Assembly (NCBI GenBank): GCA_029945625.1
Contig: JAQSCW010000026.1
Coordinates: 62,001 to 126,000, forward strand
Length of the DNA: 64,000 nt
Direction: 5' to 3'
From: a bacterium
Lineage (GTDB): Bacteria > Bacteroidota > Bacteroidia > B-17B0 > Aurantibacillaceae
Positions 52,586 to 61,147 of the stretch are shown one piece after another. Every line of letters starts with the position of its first letter. The first letter of the stretch is position 1. The position numbers were made by a program, and so were the translations under genes. The notes under the pieces are model-generated. The model made no database searches. It was not told the origin of the DNA and saw only the letters and a program-made list of their open reading frames with translations.

Positions 52586-54526
52586 ATGAGTTCCTCCAAA
52601 AAATACTGCAATAGTTTAACAAGTTACTCCCGTTTTACGACGCGCGAAGTAAGTATCGGTGATCTTAAAATGGGCGCACAGCATCCCATTCGTGTACAAA
52701 GCATGACCACTACCGATACGCTCAATACTCTAGCCACGGTGGAGCAAAGCATTCGTATGATAGAGGCAGGTTGCGAATTAGTGCGCATCACCGCCCCAAG
52801 TATGAATGAAGCGAAAAATCTGGAACTTATTAAAAAGGAGCTCGTGAAGCGCGGTTATAATACGCCAATTTGTGCCGACATCCATTTTACTCCCAATGCG
52901 GCCGAGTTCGCTGCGAGGGTAATTGAAAAGGTGCGGGTTAATCCGGGTAATTATGCCGATAAGAAAAAATTTGAAAACATTGATTATACCGACTCTGCGT
53001 ACGAGGAAGAATTGCAACGCATTCGCAAACGCTTTACGCCCCTGGTTACAATTTGTAAAGAATACGGCACCGCCATGCGTATTGGCACTAACCACGGCTC
53101 TTTGAGTGACCGTATCTTAAGCAGGTATGGAGATACACCTTTAGGTATGGTGGAAAGCGCACTTGAGTTTTTGCGGATCTGTGAGGAAAATAATTACTTC
53201 AATATTGTTATTTCCATGAAGGCAAGTAATACTCAGGTGATGGTGGAGGCTTATCGTTTATTGGTGGCTAAAATGATAGAAACCAATCGCAATTATCCGC
53301 TACATCTGGGAGTGACAGAGGCAGGTGAAGGAGAAGACGGAAGAATAAAATCTGCAGTGGGAATTGGCACTTTATTGGAAGATGGATTGGGGGATACCAT
53401 TCGTGTTTCCCTCACAGAAGATCCCGAGTTTGAGATTCCGGTGGCTAAGCTTTTGGCAAATCGTTATTCCAAACGAAGTGGTCATGCTGCTATCACAGAA
53501 ATTGATTTTGAATTGCCCTACAATCCCTTTGAACATGATAGAAATACAACAAATGAAATTCTAAATATCGGAAAGACCAATGTGCCCCGTGTACTTGCCG
53601 ATTTTTCGATGCGAACGGAGATCACAGCTGCAAGTCTGTTTGGGGTGGGATACAACTATTCTGTGCCCTTAGATAAATGGAACCTCAGCGACATGGCGGT
53701 GGATTATATCTATGCCGGAGATAATTTGATCAATTTTGAAACTCCCGGTACCTTGGGAATAATTTATAATTCAGAGGTTTGGAAAAAAAACAAAAACCAA
53801 AAAAGAGTCTATCCTCTCTTTTGCGGCGAAGAGTACTTTAACACAAAGCAACGATCTGAGATCCTGAATTTTGTGGCGGTTGATAGTGCTGCCTTAACGA
53901 AATCCTTTATCGACAAAATCAAAATGGAGCACTCTGTTTGTTTGGTCCTGGATTCGTTTAATACCCATACCATGCCCGAGTTGAGGAGAATGGCGATGGA
54001 ACTTAAACACAGACATTGCCCACTCCCCTTTATTATAAAATGCAATTATAAAGATCTAAGTGAACAGGAATTTCAGCTTTATTCGAGCACCGATCTGGGT
54101 GGTTTGCTGTTGGATGGTTTTGGAGACGGAATTTGGATCAAACAAAAAGAATGCGTGAGTACACAGGCTTGTAATTCTACAGCCTTTGGTATTTTGCAGG
54201 CTTCTCGCACGCGTATCAGTAAAACAGAATATATTTCCTGTCCGAGTTGCGGCCGTACTTTGTTTGATCTTCAGGAAACCACACAAAAGATCCGCGAACG
54301 CACCTCCCATTTAAAGGGAATAAAGATCGGCATCATGGGCTGTATCGTGAATGGTCCCGGCGAAATGGCCGATGCCGATTATGGTTATGTGGGAACTGGG
54401 CCCGGTAAAATTAGTCTGTATAAAGGCAAAGAAGTAGTGAAGAAAAATGTGACTGCCCTAACTGCGGTTGACGAACTTATTGCATTGATCCAAGAACATG
54501 GCGACTGGGTGGAGAGAACCATGTGA
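52586..54526 (+). CDS. ispG: IspG (GcpE), long three-domain form
   Basis: A 646-residue [4Fe-4S] enzyme of the MEP isoprenoid pathway that turns MEcPP into HMBPP. The N-terminal TIM barrel has VSIGDLKMGAQHPIRVQSMTTTDT and HLGVTEAGEGEDGRIKSAVGIG. An extra middle domain of about 230 residues (370-560) is the insertion known in Bacteroidota, Chlamydiae and plants. The C-terminal iron-sulfur domain has ISCPSCGRTLFDLQ and GIMGCIVNGPGEMADADYGYVG. The long form fits the phylum. Single gene. Confidence 0.97.
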   Translation: MSSSKKYCNSLTSYSRFTTREVSIGDLKMGAQHPIRVQSMTTTDTLNTLATVEQSIRMIEAGCELVRITAPSMNEAKNLELIKKELVKRGYNTPICADIHFTPNAAEFAARVIEKVRVNPGNYADKKKFENIDYTDSAYEEELQRIRKRFTPLVTICKEYGTAMRIGTNHGSLSDRILSRYGDTPLGMVESALEFLRICEENNYFNIVISMKASNTQVMVEAYRLLVAKMIETNRNYPLHLGVTEAGEGEDGRIKSAVGIGTLLEDGLGDTIRVSLTEDPEFEIPVAKLLANRYSKRSGHAAITEIDFELPYNPFEHDRNTTNEILNIGKTNVPRVLADFSMRTEITAASLFGVGYNYSVPLDKWNLSDMAVDYIYAGDNLINFETPGTLGIIYNSEVWKKNKNQKRVYPLFCGEEYFNTKQRSEILNFVAVDSAALTKSFIDKIKMEHSVCLVLDSFNTHTMPELRRMAMELKHRHCPLPFIIKCNYKDLSEQEFQLYSSTDLGGLLLDGFGDGIWIKQKECVSTQACNSTAFGILQASRTRISKTEYISCPSCGRTLFDLQETTQKIRERTSHLKGIKIGIMGCIVNGPGEMADADYGYVGTGPGKISLYKGKEVVKKNVTALTAVDELIALIQEHGDWVERTM

Positions 54527-54530
54527 CTCC

Positions 54531-54556
54531 CAAAAAGGGCCTTTTTTGTTTCTCCT
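54531..54556 (+). terminator. Short hairpin after ispG
   Basis: CCAAAAAGGGCCTTTTTTGT forms an A-rich/T-rich stem of about six pairs with a three-base loop shortly after the ispG stop and continues into TTTC. A weak intrinsic terminator. Confidence 0.4.
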
Positions 54557-54689
54557 AATTCAGCTTTGGGTTCTGCTCCCTTACTTTTGCATCTAAAAGT
54601 GCTTTAATTGAAAAATCTTGTGTTTTTTTCAATTTTTCAAGAATCGATTAAAAAAATCAATATCTTAGACTGCTTTAATTCTAAAATCA

Positions 54690-57467
54690 ATGACTATGAA
54701 AAAATTTTACGTTCGAATACAATTGTTTGCACTTCTGTTTTTAGTGCTGGGAACAGCCTTTTCTCTGCAGGCTCAGCAATCATATACGTTTACTACCGCG
54801 GGTGCTACGGGGGTTTCAGGCCCTTCGCAAACCCAGATTAATGCGGCTTATCTGAGTACAAATTTAAATGGTTCTGTTACAGTGGCAGGAGGGATCCAAT
54901 CGTGGACCGTGCCGGCAAATGGTTCCTACCGCATTGAAACATATGGTGCGCAAGGTGGCGGTTCCACCGGAGGAGCAAATACTGGCTCATTGGGAGGATT
55001 TGGAGCGGCCATGATTGGCGACTTCACGTTAACTGCTGGACAAGTGCTAAGAATTCTTGTGGGTCAGCAGGGGGGAACAGACCCCTATGGAGGTGGTGGA
55101 GGCGGTGGATCCTACGTTGTTAATAGTTTGACTGTTCCTCTGGTTGTGGCCGGAGGCGGTGGCGGAGGTAATGGTTATGTGGGTTACAGCCGTGGTGTTT
55201 TTGCCGGCGGTTGTGGCGTGATCACAACTACGGCAGGTAATTCAAATCAAACAACAGGTACATATGGTGCTGCTGCTCCCGGTATTGGAGGAGGAGCAAT
55301 AGCTATGGGCGGTACCCAAGGATATGGGGGTGGCGGTGCTGTTGCTGCAGGCGGCGGCGGATTTTATAACAATGGCGGGACGTCAACTAACGGAGGTTTC
55401 CCTGGTTTAGGGTTTATACAAGGGGGCACAGGAGGGGCAGGTAATGGTTCCTTCAATATGGGTGGCTTTGGCGGCGGCGGCGGTGGCATCACTAGCTCCG
55501 GTTATGGCGGTGGCGGCGGTGGCTATTCCGGCGGCGGCGCAGGGAATTGGGATGGAACCACACATGGCAATGGCGGTGGTGGCGGATCCCTCAATTCCGG
55601 TTCAAACCAAACCAATACAGCTTGCTTCAATGCCGGAAATGGCAGAGTGATCATTAGAGAGCTATGTAATATAAGTCTAACAAGTTCAGGTTCGAGTAGT
55701 TTGGCTCCGAGTATTTGTAGTGGGCAATCACTTACTTTAAGTACGAATGCCATCAGCCCTTATACGTGGTATAATGGCAATACTACTAATAACAGCATAG
55801 TTGTTTCACCTACTGTTACCACTACCTATTCAATTGTGGGAACTAGTACAGCTGCCTGCGTTGCTTCTGCATACATTACAGTAACCGTGAGTGGCGGCCT
55901 TCCTGTTTTAGCTATAGCCAATCCAAGTAACAATATTTGTTTGGGTCGCACAGTTTCATTAACAGCAACAGGTGCACTTACCTATACATGGACCGGCGGC
56001 GTGGTGAATGGTCAAACTTTTACCCCGGTTTCAACGCAAAATTACACAGTGTCGGGACAAAATGGTTGCGGTATTTCAACAGCGGTTACGGGCATAACAA
56101 TTTCTCCACTCCCGGTTTCAGTATTAGCAAGCCCATCCATAGTGTGTCAGGGATTCCCATCCACCCTTACAGCAGTAGCAGCAGTTACGGGTTACACCTG
56201 GCAACCCGTTAGTCTGTATGGTTCAAGCATTACCGTGGCACCCATGGCCAACACGATCTACACAGTTACGGCAAGTGATGGTACTTGTTCAGGCACACAA
56301 ACCTTGACTCTAAATACAAAAATTACGCCAACTATAACAGCGAGTGCTGTAAATACGGTCATTTGTCAGGGGGCATCAATAGTGCTCACCGCGAATGGCG
56401 GCTCTACGTATGTGTGGACACCCGGAAACTTATCCGGTAGTACCATAACCGTTAGTCCATTGTCTTCTACGCTTTATTCAGTGGCTGGCACCAATTCCGT
56501 AAATTGTACCTCTTCTGCCAATCAGATAATTCTGGTAAATGCCAGCCCTACCCTTAATATTGTTGCCAATAAAACAACAGTGTGTGCAGGTGATGCGGTA
56601 AATTTATTTGCCAGTGGAGCTACTACCTATACTTGGACCAACGGGCCTTTCACCTCAAGTTATACTGCGAACCCAACAAGTTCAACAGTGTATACAGTGA
56701 GTGGAAATCAAGGAACAAACATCTGTGCAGGTACAAATACAATTGCAATCACTGCCATTGTTTCTAATGTCACGGTGTCTTCAAATACCGCCGTTTGTCC
56801 GGGTGGTACTGCTACTTTAACTGCCGGCGGTGCGACTTCGTATACATGGAATGGAGTGCCTATGGGTGGTAACGGAAGTTTTCAGGTATCACCTTCAAGC
56901 ACAACTATCTACACCTGCGTGGCAAATACCACTTCCGGTTCAGTAAGCTGTCCCACTACTAAAACAGTGCAGGTGGCCATCTTCCCAAATCCAACAATTA
57001 CTGTGGTGGCTACTAAATCTCTGATTTGTAAAGCACAGTCCAATACACTCACAGCCACCGGAGCTGTTACCTATTCATGGGGCGCTGCCGGAACAGGATC
57101 TGTTATCGTGGTAAAACCAAACAACACTACCATCTACTCGGTGAACGGAATTGACATAAACGGATGTCAAGGTTCACAATTGATCTCAGTGATAGTAAAT
57201 GCCTGTTTGGGAGTTTCGGAGTTGACTAGCGGAAATCAATCTGTGCTTATTTATCCAAATCCAAGCGCCGGCGAACTCACTATTTCATCTCAATCAGATA
57301 TCAGTTTGAAGATTAGTAATGAACTGGGACAGGAAGTGAAACACATCGAACTCTCTGCTCAAAATGGACATGTGGTATCGATCAGTGATTTGGCTTCTGG
57401 AATTTATATGATTTCCGGACAAAATGAGAACGGACAAGTAAATCAGAAAGTGATTGTAACGAAATAG
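54690..57467 (+). CDS. T9SS-secreted glycine-rich and Ig-repeat surface protein
   Basis: A 925-residue secreted protein. After the signal peptide (ALLFLVLGTAFSLQAQ) comes a beta domain, then a Gly-rich region (about 85-320, many GGGGG and GYGGGGG runs), then seven repeats of about 75 residues (320-840), each opening with a cysteine (V/I-C-x-G) and holding a Y-T-W or Y-x-W strand and T-T-x-Y-x-V end, as in PKD/Ig-like adhesin repeats. A T9SS type A signal ends it (VLIYPNPSAGELTIS ... SGIYMISGQNENGQ). Likely a surface adhesin or matrix protein. The cysteine in each repeat probably makes disulfides. Confidence 0.9.
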   Translation: MTMKKFYVRIQLFALLFLVLGTAFSLQAQQSYTFTTAGATGVSGPSQTQINAAYLSTNLNGSVTVAGGIQSWTVPANGSYRIETYGAQGGGSTGGANTGSLGGFGAAMIGDFTLTAGQVLRILVGQQGGTDPYGGGGGGGSYVVNSLTVPLVVAGGGGGGNGYVGYSRGVFAGGCGVITTTAGNSNQTTGTYGAAAPGIGGGAIAMGGTQGYGGGGAVAAGGGGFYNNGGTSTNGGFPGLGFIQGGTGGAGNGSFNMGGFGGGGGGITSSGYGGGGGGYSGGGAGNWDGTTHGNGGGGGSLNSGSNQTNTACFNAGNGRVIIRELCNISLTSSGSSSLAPSICSGQSLTLSTNAISPYTWYNGNTTNNSIVVSPTVTTTYSIVGTSTAACVASAYITVTVSGGLPVLAIANPSNNICLGRTVSLTATGALTYTWTGGVVNGQTFTPVSTQNYTVSGQNGCGISTAVTGITISPLPVSVLASPSIVCQGFPSTLTAVAAVTGYTWQPVSLYGSSITVAPMANTIYTVTASDGTCSGTQTLTLNTKITPTITASAVNTVICQGASIVLTANGGSTYVWTPGNLSGSTITVSPLSSTLYSVAGTNSVNCTSSANQIILVNASPTLNIVANKTTVCAGDAVNLFASGATTYTWTNGPFTSSYTANPTSSTVYTVSGNQGTNICAGTNTIAITAIVSNVTVSSNTAVCPGGTATLTAGGATSYTWNGVPMGGNGSFQVSPSSTTIYTCVANTTSGSVSCPTTKTVQVAIFPNPTITVVATKSLICKAQSNTLTATGAVTYSWGAAGTGSVIVVKPNNTTIYSVNGIDINGCQGSQLISVIVNACLGVSELTSGNQSVLIYPNPSAGELTISSQSDISLKISNELGQEVKHIELSAQNGHVVSISDLASGIYMISGQNENGQVNQKVIVTK

Positions 57468-57508
57468 AAAGTTTCAGGTAAAGACCTCACGAGTCTGCAC
57501 TATTAATG

Positions 57509-57567
57509 AACCGCAGTTAAGCAAGAGTTCCGCGAAGGTCGGAACCTTGTTTAATTGCGGTTTTTTT
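57509..57567 (+). terminator. Long interrupted-stem terminator after the Ig-repeat gene
   Basis: Outer arms AACCGCA (57509-57515) and TGCGGTT (57556-57562), middle arms GCAAG/CTTGT and inner TTCCG/CGGAA around CGAAGGT, followed by TTTTT. It is a convincing rho-independent terminator for the upstream T9SS gene. Its outer arms match those of the stem-loop at 1769-1825. Confidence 0.8.
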
Positions 57568-57582
57568 ATGCCCATCTTTTTT

Positions 57583-57654
57583 ACTTGTGCTGAGACCTGC
57601 ACTGAGCTTGTCGAAGTGTTGTCGAAGCGACTTGTGCTGAGACCTGCACTGAGC
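57583..57654. repeat. Two exact 25-bp direct repeats with GTCGAAG motif
   Basis: The same 25 bases occur at 57583-57607 and 57630-57654, 47 bases apart. The text between them is TTGTCGAAGTG-type. This CTGAGC-nTTGTCGAAG motif is a well-known dispersed intergenic repeat of Bacteroidota. Confidence 0.85.
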
Positions 57655-57680
57655 ACTCGACCTGAGTACCCGCCCTGAGC

Positions 57681-57771
57681 CCGTCGAAGGGTATCGAAGG
57701 GTATCGAAGGTTGTCGAAGGGTGTCGAAGGGAATCGAAGGGTGTCGAAGGGTGTCGAAGTGTTGTCGAAGC
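57681..57771. repeat. Tandem 10-bp repeat, TCGAAGG core, about nine units
   Basis: Eight 10-bp units with the core nnnTCGAAGG run in register from 57681 to 57760 (GTATCGAAGG, GTGTCGAAGG and the like), followed by one 11-base unit. Period 10 is unusual for coding DNA. Apparent frames on the minus strand (repeated I-P-F-D-T-L-R) come from the repeat and are not genes. Confidence 0.9.
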
Positions 57772-57827
57772 ATCAAGCAAATTGGAAAAGAAAAAATAGT
57801 TCGAATTCAAGTATGATCAAAGACCGG

Positions 57828-57848
57828 CAATAGCCAAGTGGGCTATTG
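57828..57848. repeat. 8-bp stem-loop in intergenic repeat region
   Basis: CAATAGCC (57828-57835) pairs with GGCTATTG (57841-57848) with a 5-base loop. It is part of the 633-base gene-free stretch 57468-58100, which also holds the terminator and tandem repeats. The remaining part (about 57850-58100) shows no gene; it has small inverted repeats and AT-rich promoter-like DNA. Confidence 0.5.
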
Positions 57849-58100
57849 AGCCCGACTGAGCGGTAGCGCAGGCACGAAGATTTTCGGAAAAATTTTCTGA
57901 AGCCTTGTCCCGAAACCTTTGTAGAACTCTCGATATTGATTCCGGCTTTTTCCGACATTTTTGTGCGATCTTCATATCTTTACTTTGTTTAAATAATTGA
58001 ATATTGAAAAGAAATAACTAAATTTAGTATACTCTAGAAATTTAATGCTAGGGTAAAGAGCAATTGAAATAAATTAATGAGTATGTAAAGAAAAAGGGAA

Positions 58101-59306
58101 ATGCTCTTGCAGATGAGATACGTATTGGCATTAGCCATTTTAGGAGCTTGCGGAGCTCCCCAGGGCAGCGGCGATAGGGGTCATCATAACCCTTGTCGAG
58201 GGGGTTTATCCACTAATTATAATTTCACAGAGAATATCAGAAAGCTTTGTGTGCGCCCCGAGGATCTAAATACGGCCGCTGAGCAGTATTCTTTTATAGG
58301 ACGGTACTTCTCCGCTCACAAGGCTTTTGATCAGTTAATGGGTGAGACCGGACCCCAGGATATTTACTTTGATACTTCCGATTTTAGGGCGCATTCTGCT
58401 ATTGAATACATAGTTGAAAAGGCGAGGGGGAGTCAGATCGTGATTATTAATGAAGCTCACCACGTACCTTATCACCGGTTTTTTACCATGTTGCTCTTGG
58501 CAAAGCTTCATGAATCAGGATTTACCTTTTTTGGGGCTGAAACTCTCAGTCATTCAGATACCGTCTTAAACAATAGGGGATATCCTACCCTTCGTTCAGG
58601 ATATTATACCCGGGAACCGCAATATGGAAATTTGATAAGACAGGCAATTAAAACAGGTTTTTATGTTTTTGCCTATGAGGCAAGAGGGGGTGTGGATGGC
58701 AAACTGCGGGAAATTGAGCAAGCACGAAATATTGCACGAGTATTAGAAGTTAACCCAAAGGCCAAAATACTCATCCATTGCGGATTTGGTCATTTAATTG
58801 AGGGAAAAGTGGAAGGCTGGGAAAAAGCAATGGCCGGACGAGTTTTAGAGTGCACCGGCATTGACCCTTTGACAATTGATCAGGTGGAACTCAGCGAGCA
58901 TTCCGACAAAAAATTTGAAAACCCCTATTATCGTAAACTGAACTATAAGTATTTTAAAGTAATACGAAACAGTAGTGTCACCATCCCCGTAAACTTCAGA
59001 ATTGGGGGCAAAAGCAGCGACATCTTTGTTTATCATCCTCGCACAAAACTCTTATACAACAGACCTGACTGGCTTTTTCAATTTTATAAACCAAAGTTTT
59101 TGGTGAATGATATTAAAATTTCATTTCCGGTAATTATCAAAGCCTATTTGGCACAAGAGAATGATGAAATTGCGATTCCCATAGATGTGATTGAGGTTGA
59201 AAAAAAAGCTGACAGCACTGCGTTGGCTTTGATGCCGGGGAATTGGTATACCATTGTTGTAGAAAACCAAAATAAGCAAAAGCAGATTCTTAAGCTTAAA
59301 TTTTAA
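58101..59306 (+). CDS. Lipoprotein with ChaN/EreA-like features, unknown function
   Basis: A 401-residue protein with a short signal ending in LGAC (Cys17) and a G-A-P-Q-G-S tail, so probably a lipoprotein. The central domain has IVIINEAHHVPYHRFFTMLLLAKLHESGFTFFGAETLS (about 115-150) and ILIHCGFGHLIEGKVEGW, which resembles the EreA/ChaN superfamily (E-x-H-H and G-x-x-x-E patterns). These bind haem or hydrolyse esters. Substrate unknown; I am not certain of the family. The C-terminal 140 residues form an unknown beta domain. Confidence 0.6.
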   Translation: MLLQMRYVLALAILGACGAPQGSGDRGHHNPCRGGLSTNYNFTENIRKLCVRPEDLNTAAEQYSFIGRYFSAHKAFDQLMGETGPQDIYFDTSDFRAHSAIEYIVEKARGSQIVIINEAHHVPYHRFFTMLLLAKLHESGFTFFGAETLSHSDTVLNNRGYPTLRSGYYTREPQYGNLIRQAIKTGFYVFAYEARGGVDGKLREIEQARNIARVLEVNPKAKILIHCGFGHLIEGKVEGWEKAMAGRVLECTGIDPLTIDQVELSEHSDKKFENPYYRKLNYKYFKVIRNSSVTIPVNFRIGGKSSDIFVYHPRTKLLYNRPDWLFQFYKPKFLVNDIKISFPVIIKAYLAQENDEIAIPIDVIEVEKKADSTALALMPGNWYTIVVENQNKQKQILKLKF

Positions 59307-59440
59307 GCGGAACTTAGCTTTGCCCTATTCATCTGCTCCTAAAGCTCAATATGATTATCGGAATGTAATCACGCGACACAGACAAGAGAGTCGAATCAAT
59401 TATAATATTGTCGGTAAGAGATCCTTCCAACCGATCCTTC

Positions 59441-60889
59441 TTAGGACGGAATCCTCTTAAGCGCTTCCAGCAAATAGCTCCAATACTTTTGTACCGAACT
59501 AATTTGTACGCATTCATCGGGAGAGTGTGCCCCGCGAATATTCGGACCAAAAGAAATCATTTGCATGGCAGGATAATTGGTACCCAAAATGCCACATTCA
59601 AGTCCGGCATGGCAGGCGTTTACATGGGCTTGTTCTTTGTAAAGTTCTGTATACAAATCACTCATTAATTTTACAATAGAGGAGTCCGGTTTTGGTGTCC
59701 AGCCGGGATAAGAGCCTGCAAACCCCACAGAAGCGCCACATAATTCGAAACACGATTTGATCGCATTCGCCAAATCCATTTTTTCTGAATCTACCGAACT
59801 GCGGGTTAAACACTGAATGGTGTAGCTGCCCTCTTTTACCAACACACGCGCCAAGTTATTGCTGGTTTGCACAAGGCGGTCAATATCGGGACTCATTCGG
59901 TAAATACCGCAGGGGCAAGCGTACAGGGCGCGTACTAATTGCCCTTGAAAGTTTTTGTTTAAGGCAGTTTTTGGAGTGGCAATAGGTTCTGCATGTAAAA
60001 CTAAATTAGGGTCTGTAGTTTTGTACTCCGCTTTTAAAATGGAATTTTTGTGGTTAATGAATTCCATAAATGATTTTTCGTGGTGCGCATCAACGCTAAT
60101 GTCTGCTACCGATTCGCGAGGAATGGCATTGCGCAGACTTCCTCCGTCAATAGTGCAAATTTGAACACCAAATTTTTCTGTAGCTTGTGAAAGAATGCGA
60201 TTCATCAATTTGTTTGCATTGCCTCGCCCCAAATGAATCTCCATTCCCGAATGCCCTCCGGTTAACCCTTTTACCGAAATGCGGTACCCCTTGCTACCGG
60301 CGGCTACCGATTCATTTGAATATTTTCCTGTGGCCGTTACATCCACTCCTCCCGCACAACCAATGGTCAGTTCTTTATCATCTTCTGTATCAAGATTTAG
60401 CATGTATTTTGATTCCAATAAACCTCCCTTTAAGTTTAGGGCTCCTGTCATTCCGGTTTCTTCATCAATTGTAAAGAGAGCTTCTAAAGGGGGGTGGGCA
60501 ATTGTTTTTGATTCCAAAATGCTCATAATGCTTGCCACGCCAATACCATTGTCGGCACCAAGTGTGGTGCCTCTGGCTTTTACCCAATCACCCTCCACAA
60601 ACATATCAATGCCTTGTTGGTCAAAATTAAATTTGGTGTCGCCATTCTTTTGATGTACCATGTCTAAGTGACTTTGTAAGCAGACTGTGGCACGTTTTTC
60701 CATTCCGGCACTGGCCGGTTTCTTGATGATCACATTTCCAACTTCGTCGCGGATGGTGGGTAGGCCTAATGATTTTCCGAATTGCACAATAAACGCAATC
60801 ACACGTTCTTCTTTTTTAGAAGGGCGTGGCACTTCATTAAGTGCCGAGAAATTTGACCAGAGTTGTTTTGGTTCTATTGAATTTAGCAT
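59441..60889 (-). CDS. pepD: Aminoacyl-histidine dipeptidase PepD (M20)
   Basis: A 482-residue metallopeptidase of the M20 family that splits Xaa-His and other dipeptides. Zinc-site motifs are LQSHLDMVHQKN (His, Asp), LGADNGIGVA (bridging Asp), FTIDEETGMTGA (catalytic Glu pair), and NACHAGLECGIL with terminal His in RGAHSPDE. The dimerisation (lid) domain lies at about 205-380. Cytoplasmic, single gene. Convergent with the lipoprotein gene. Confidence 0.95.
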   Translation of the reverse strand: MLNSIEPKQLWSNFSALNEVPRPSKKEERVIAFIVQFGKSLGLPTIRDEVGNVIIKKPASAGMEKRATVCLQSHLDMVHQKNGDTKFNFDQQGIDMFVEGDWVKARGTTLGADNGIGVASIMSILESKTIAHPPLEALFTIDEETGMTGALNLKGGLLESKYMLNLDTEDDKELTIGCAGGVDVTATGKYSNESVAAGSKGYRISVKGLTGGHSGMEIHLGRGNANKLMNRILSQATEKFGVQICTIDGGSLRNAIPRESVADISVDAHHEKSFMEFINHKNSILKAEYKTTDPNLVLHAEPIATPKTALNKNFQGQLVRALYACPCGIYRMSPDIDRLVQTSNNLARVLVKEGSYTIQCLTRSSVDSEKMDLANAIKSCFELCGASVGFAGSYPGWTPKPDSSIVKLMSDLYTELYKEQAHVNACHAGLECGILGTNYPAMQMISFGPNIRGAHSPDECVQISSVQKYWSYLLEALKRIPS

Positions 60890-60978
60890 GGTGTTTTATT
60901 TTGAAAATAGGTTGTTTTCGATTTGCAAGGTACTGAATTTTGCGTGAGGGATGCGAAAGGTTTAGCCACCGCAGACTC

Positions 60979-61140
60979 GCCTTTTTTTGGCGAGGCGAGG
61001 AGGCCGCAGCGAAGCACGACAAAAGTACAGTGTACTTTTGGGCGAGGCAGTGCGTAAGCCTGTAGCAGCCCGACCCTCATGAAACAGAATTTTCTGATGT
61101 TTGTCCTGCTTCTGTTTCATGAGGGGCACGCCCAAAAAAA
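60979..61140. repeat. Structured intergenic element between fumC and pepD
   Basis: Several inverted repeats occur: CGCC-7T-GGCG at about 60979; CAAAAGTACA/TGTACTTTTG (61020-61040); CCCTCATGAAACAGAA (61074-61089) with its perfect 16-bp complement at 61110-61125 and a 20-base loop; and an outer pair TTTTGGGCG (61036-61044) with CGCCCAAAA (61129-61137). Short frames here are not convincing as genes. The pattern recalls REP/BIME-like or MITE-like repeats; copies elsewhere could not be searched. It may also terminate fumC transcripts. Confidence 0.75.
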
Positions 61141-61147
61141 ATAACAA

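Noticed and set aside
54900-55660. Gly-rich coding stretch as a low-complexity or CRISPR-like repeat
   Set aside because: The frame is continuous, repeats have no constant spacer length, and it is part of the T9SS protein.
57474-57810. Minus-strand frames with repeated I-P-F-D-T-L-R peptides
   Set aside because: They are the translation of the 10-bp tandem repeat and the terminator. The repeat gives open frames by chance and there is no start context.
57835-57900. GAGCGGTAGCGCAGG text resembling a tRNA D-arm
   Set aside because: No cloverleaf forms; there is no T-arm consensus. It is more likely part of an intergenic repeat.
60837-61147. Three short minus-strand frames between pepD and fumC
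   Set aside because: They fall in the multi-hairpin element, overlap one another and have no credible protein signal.
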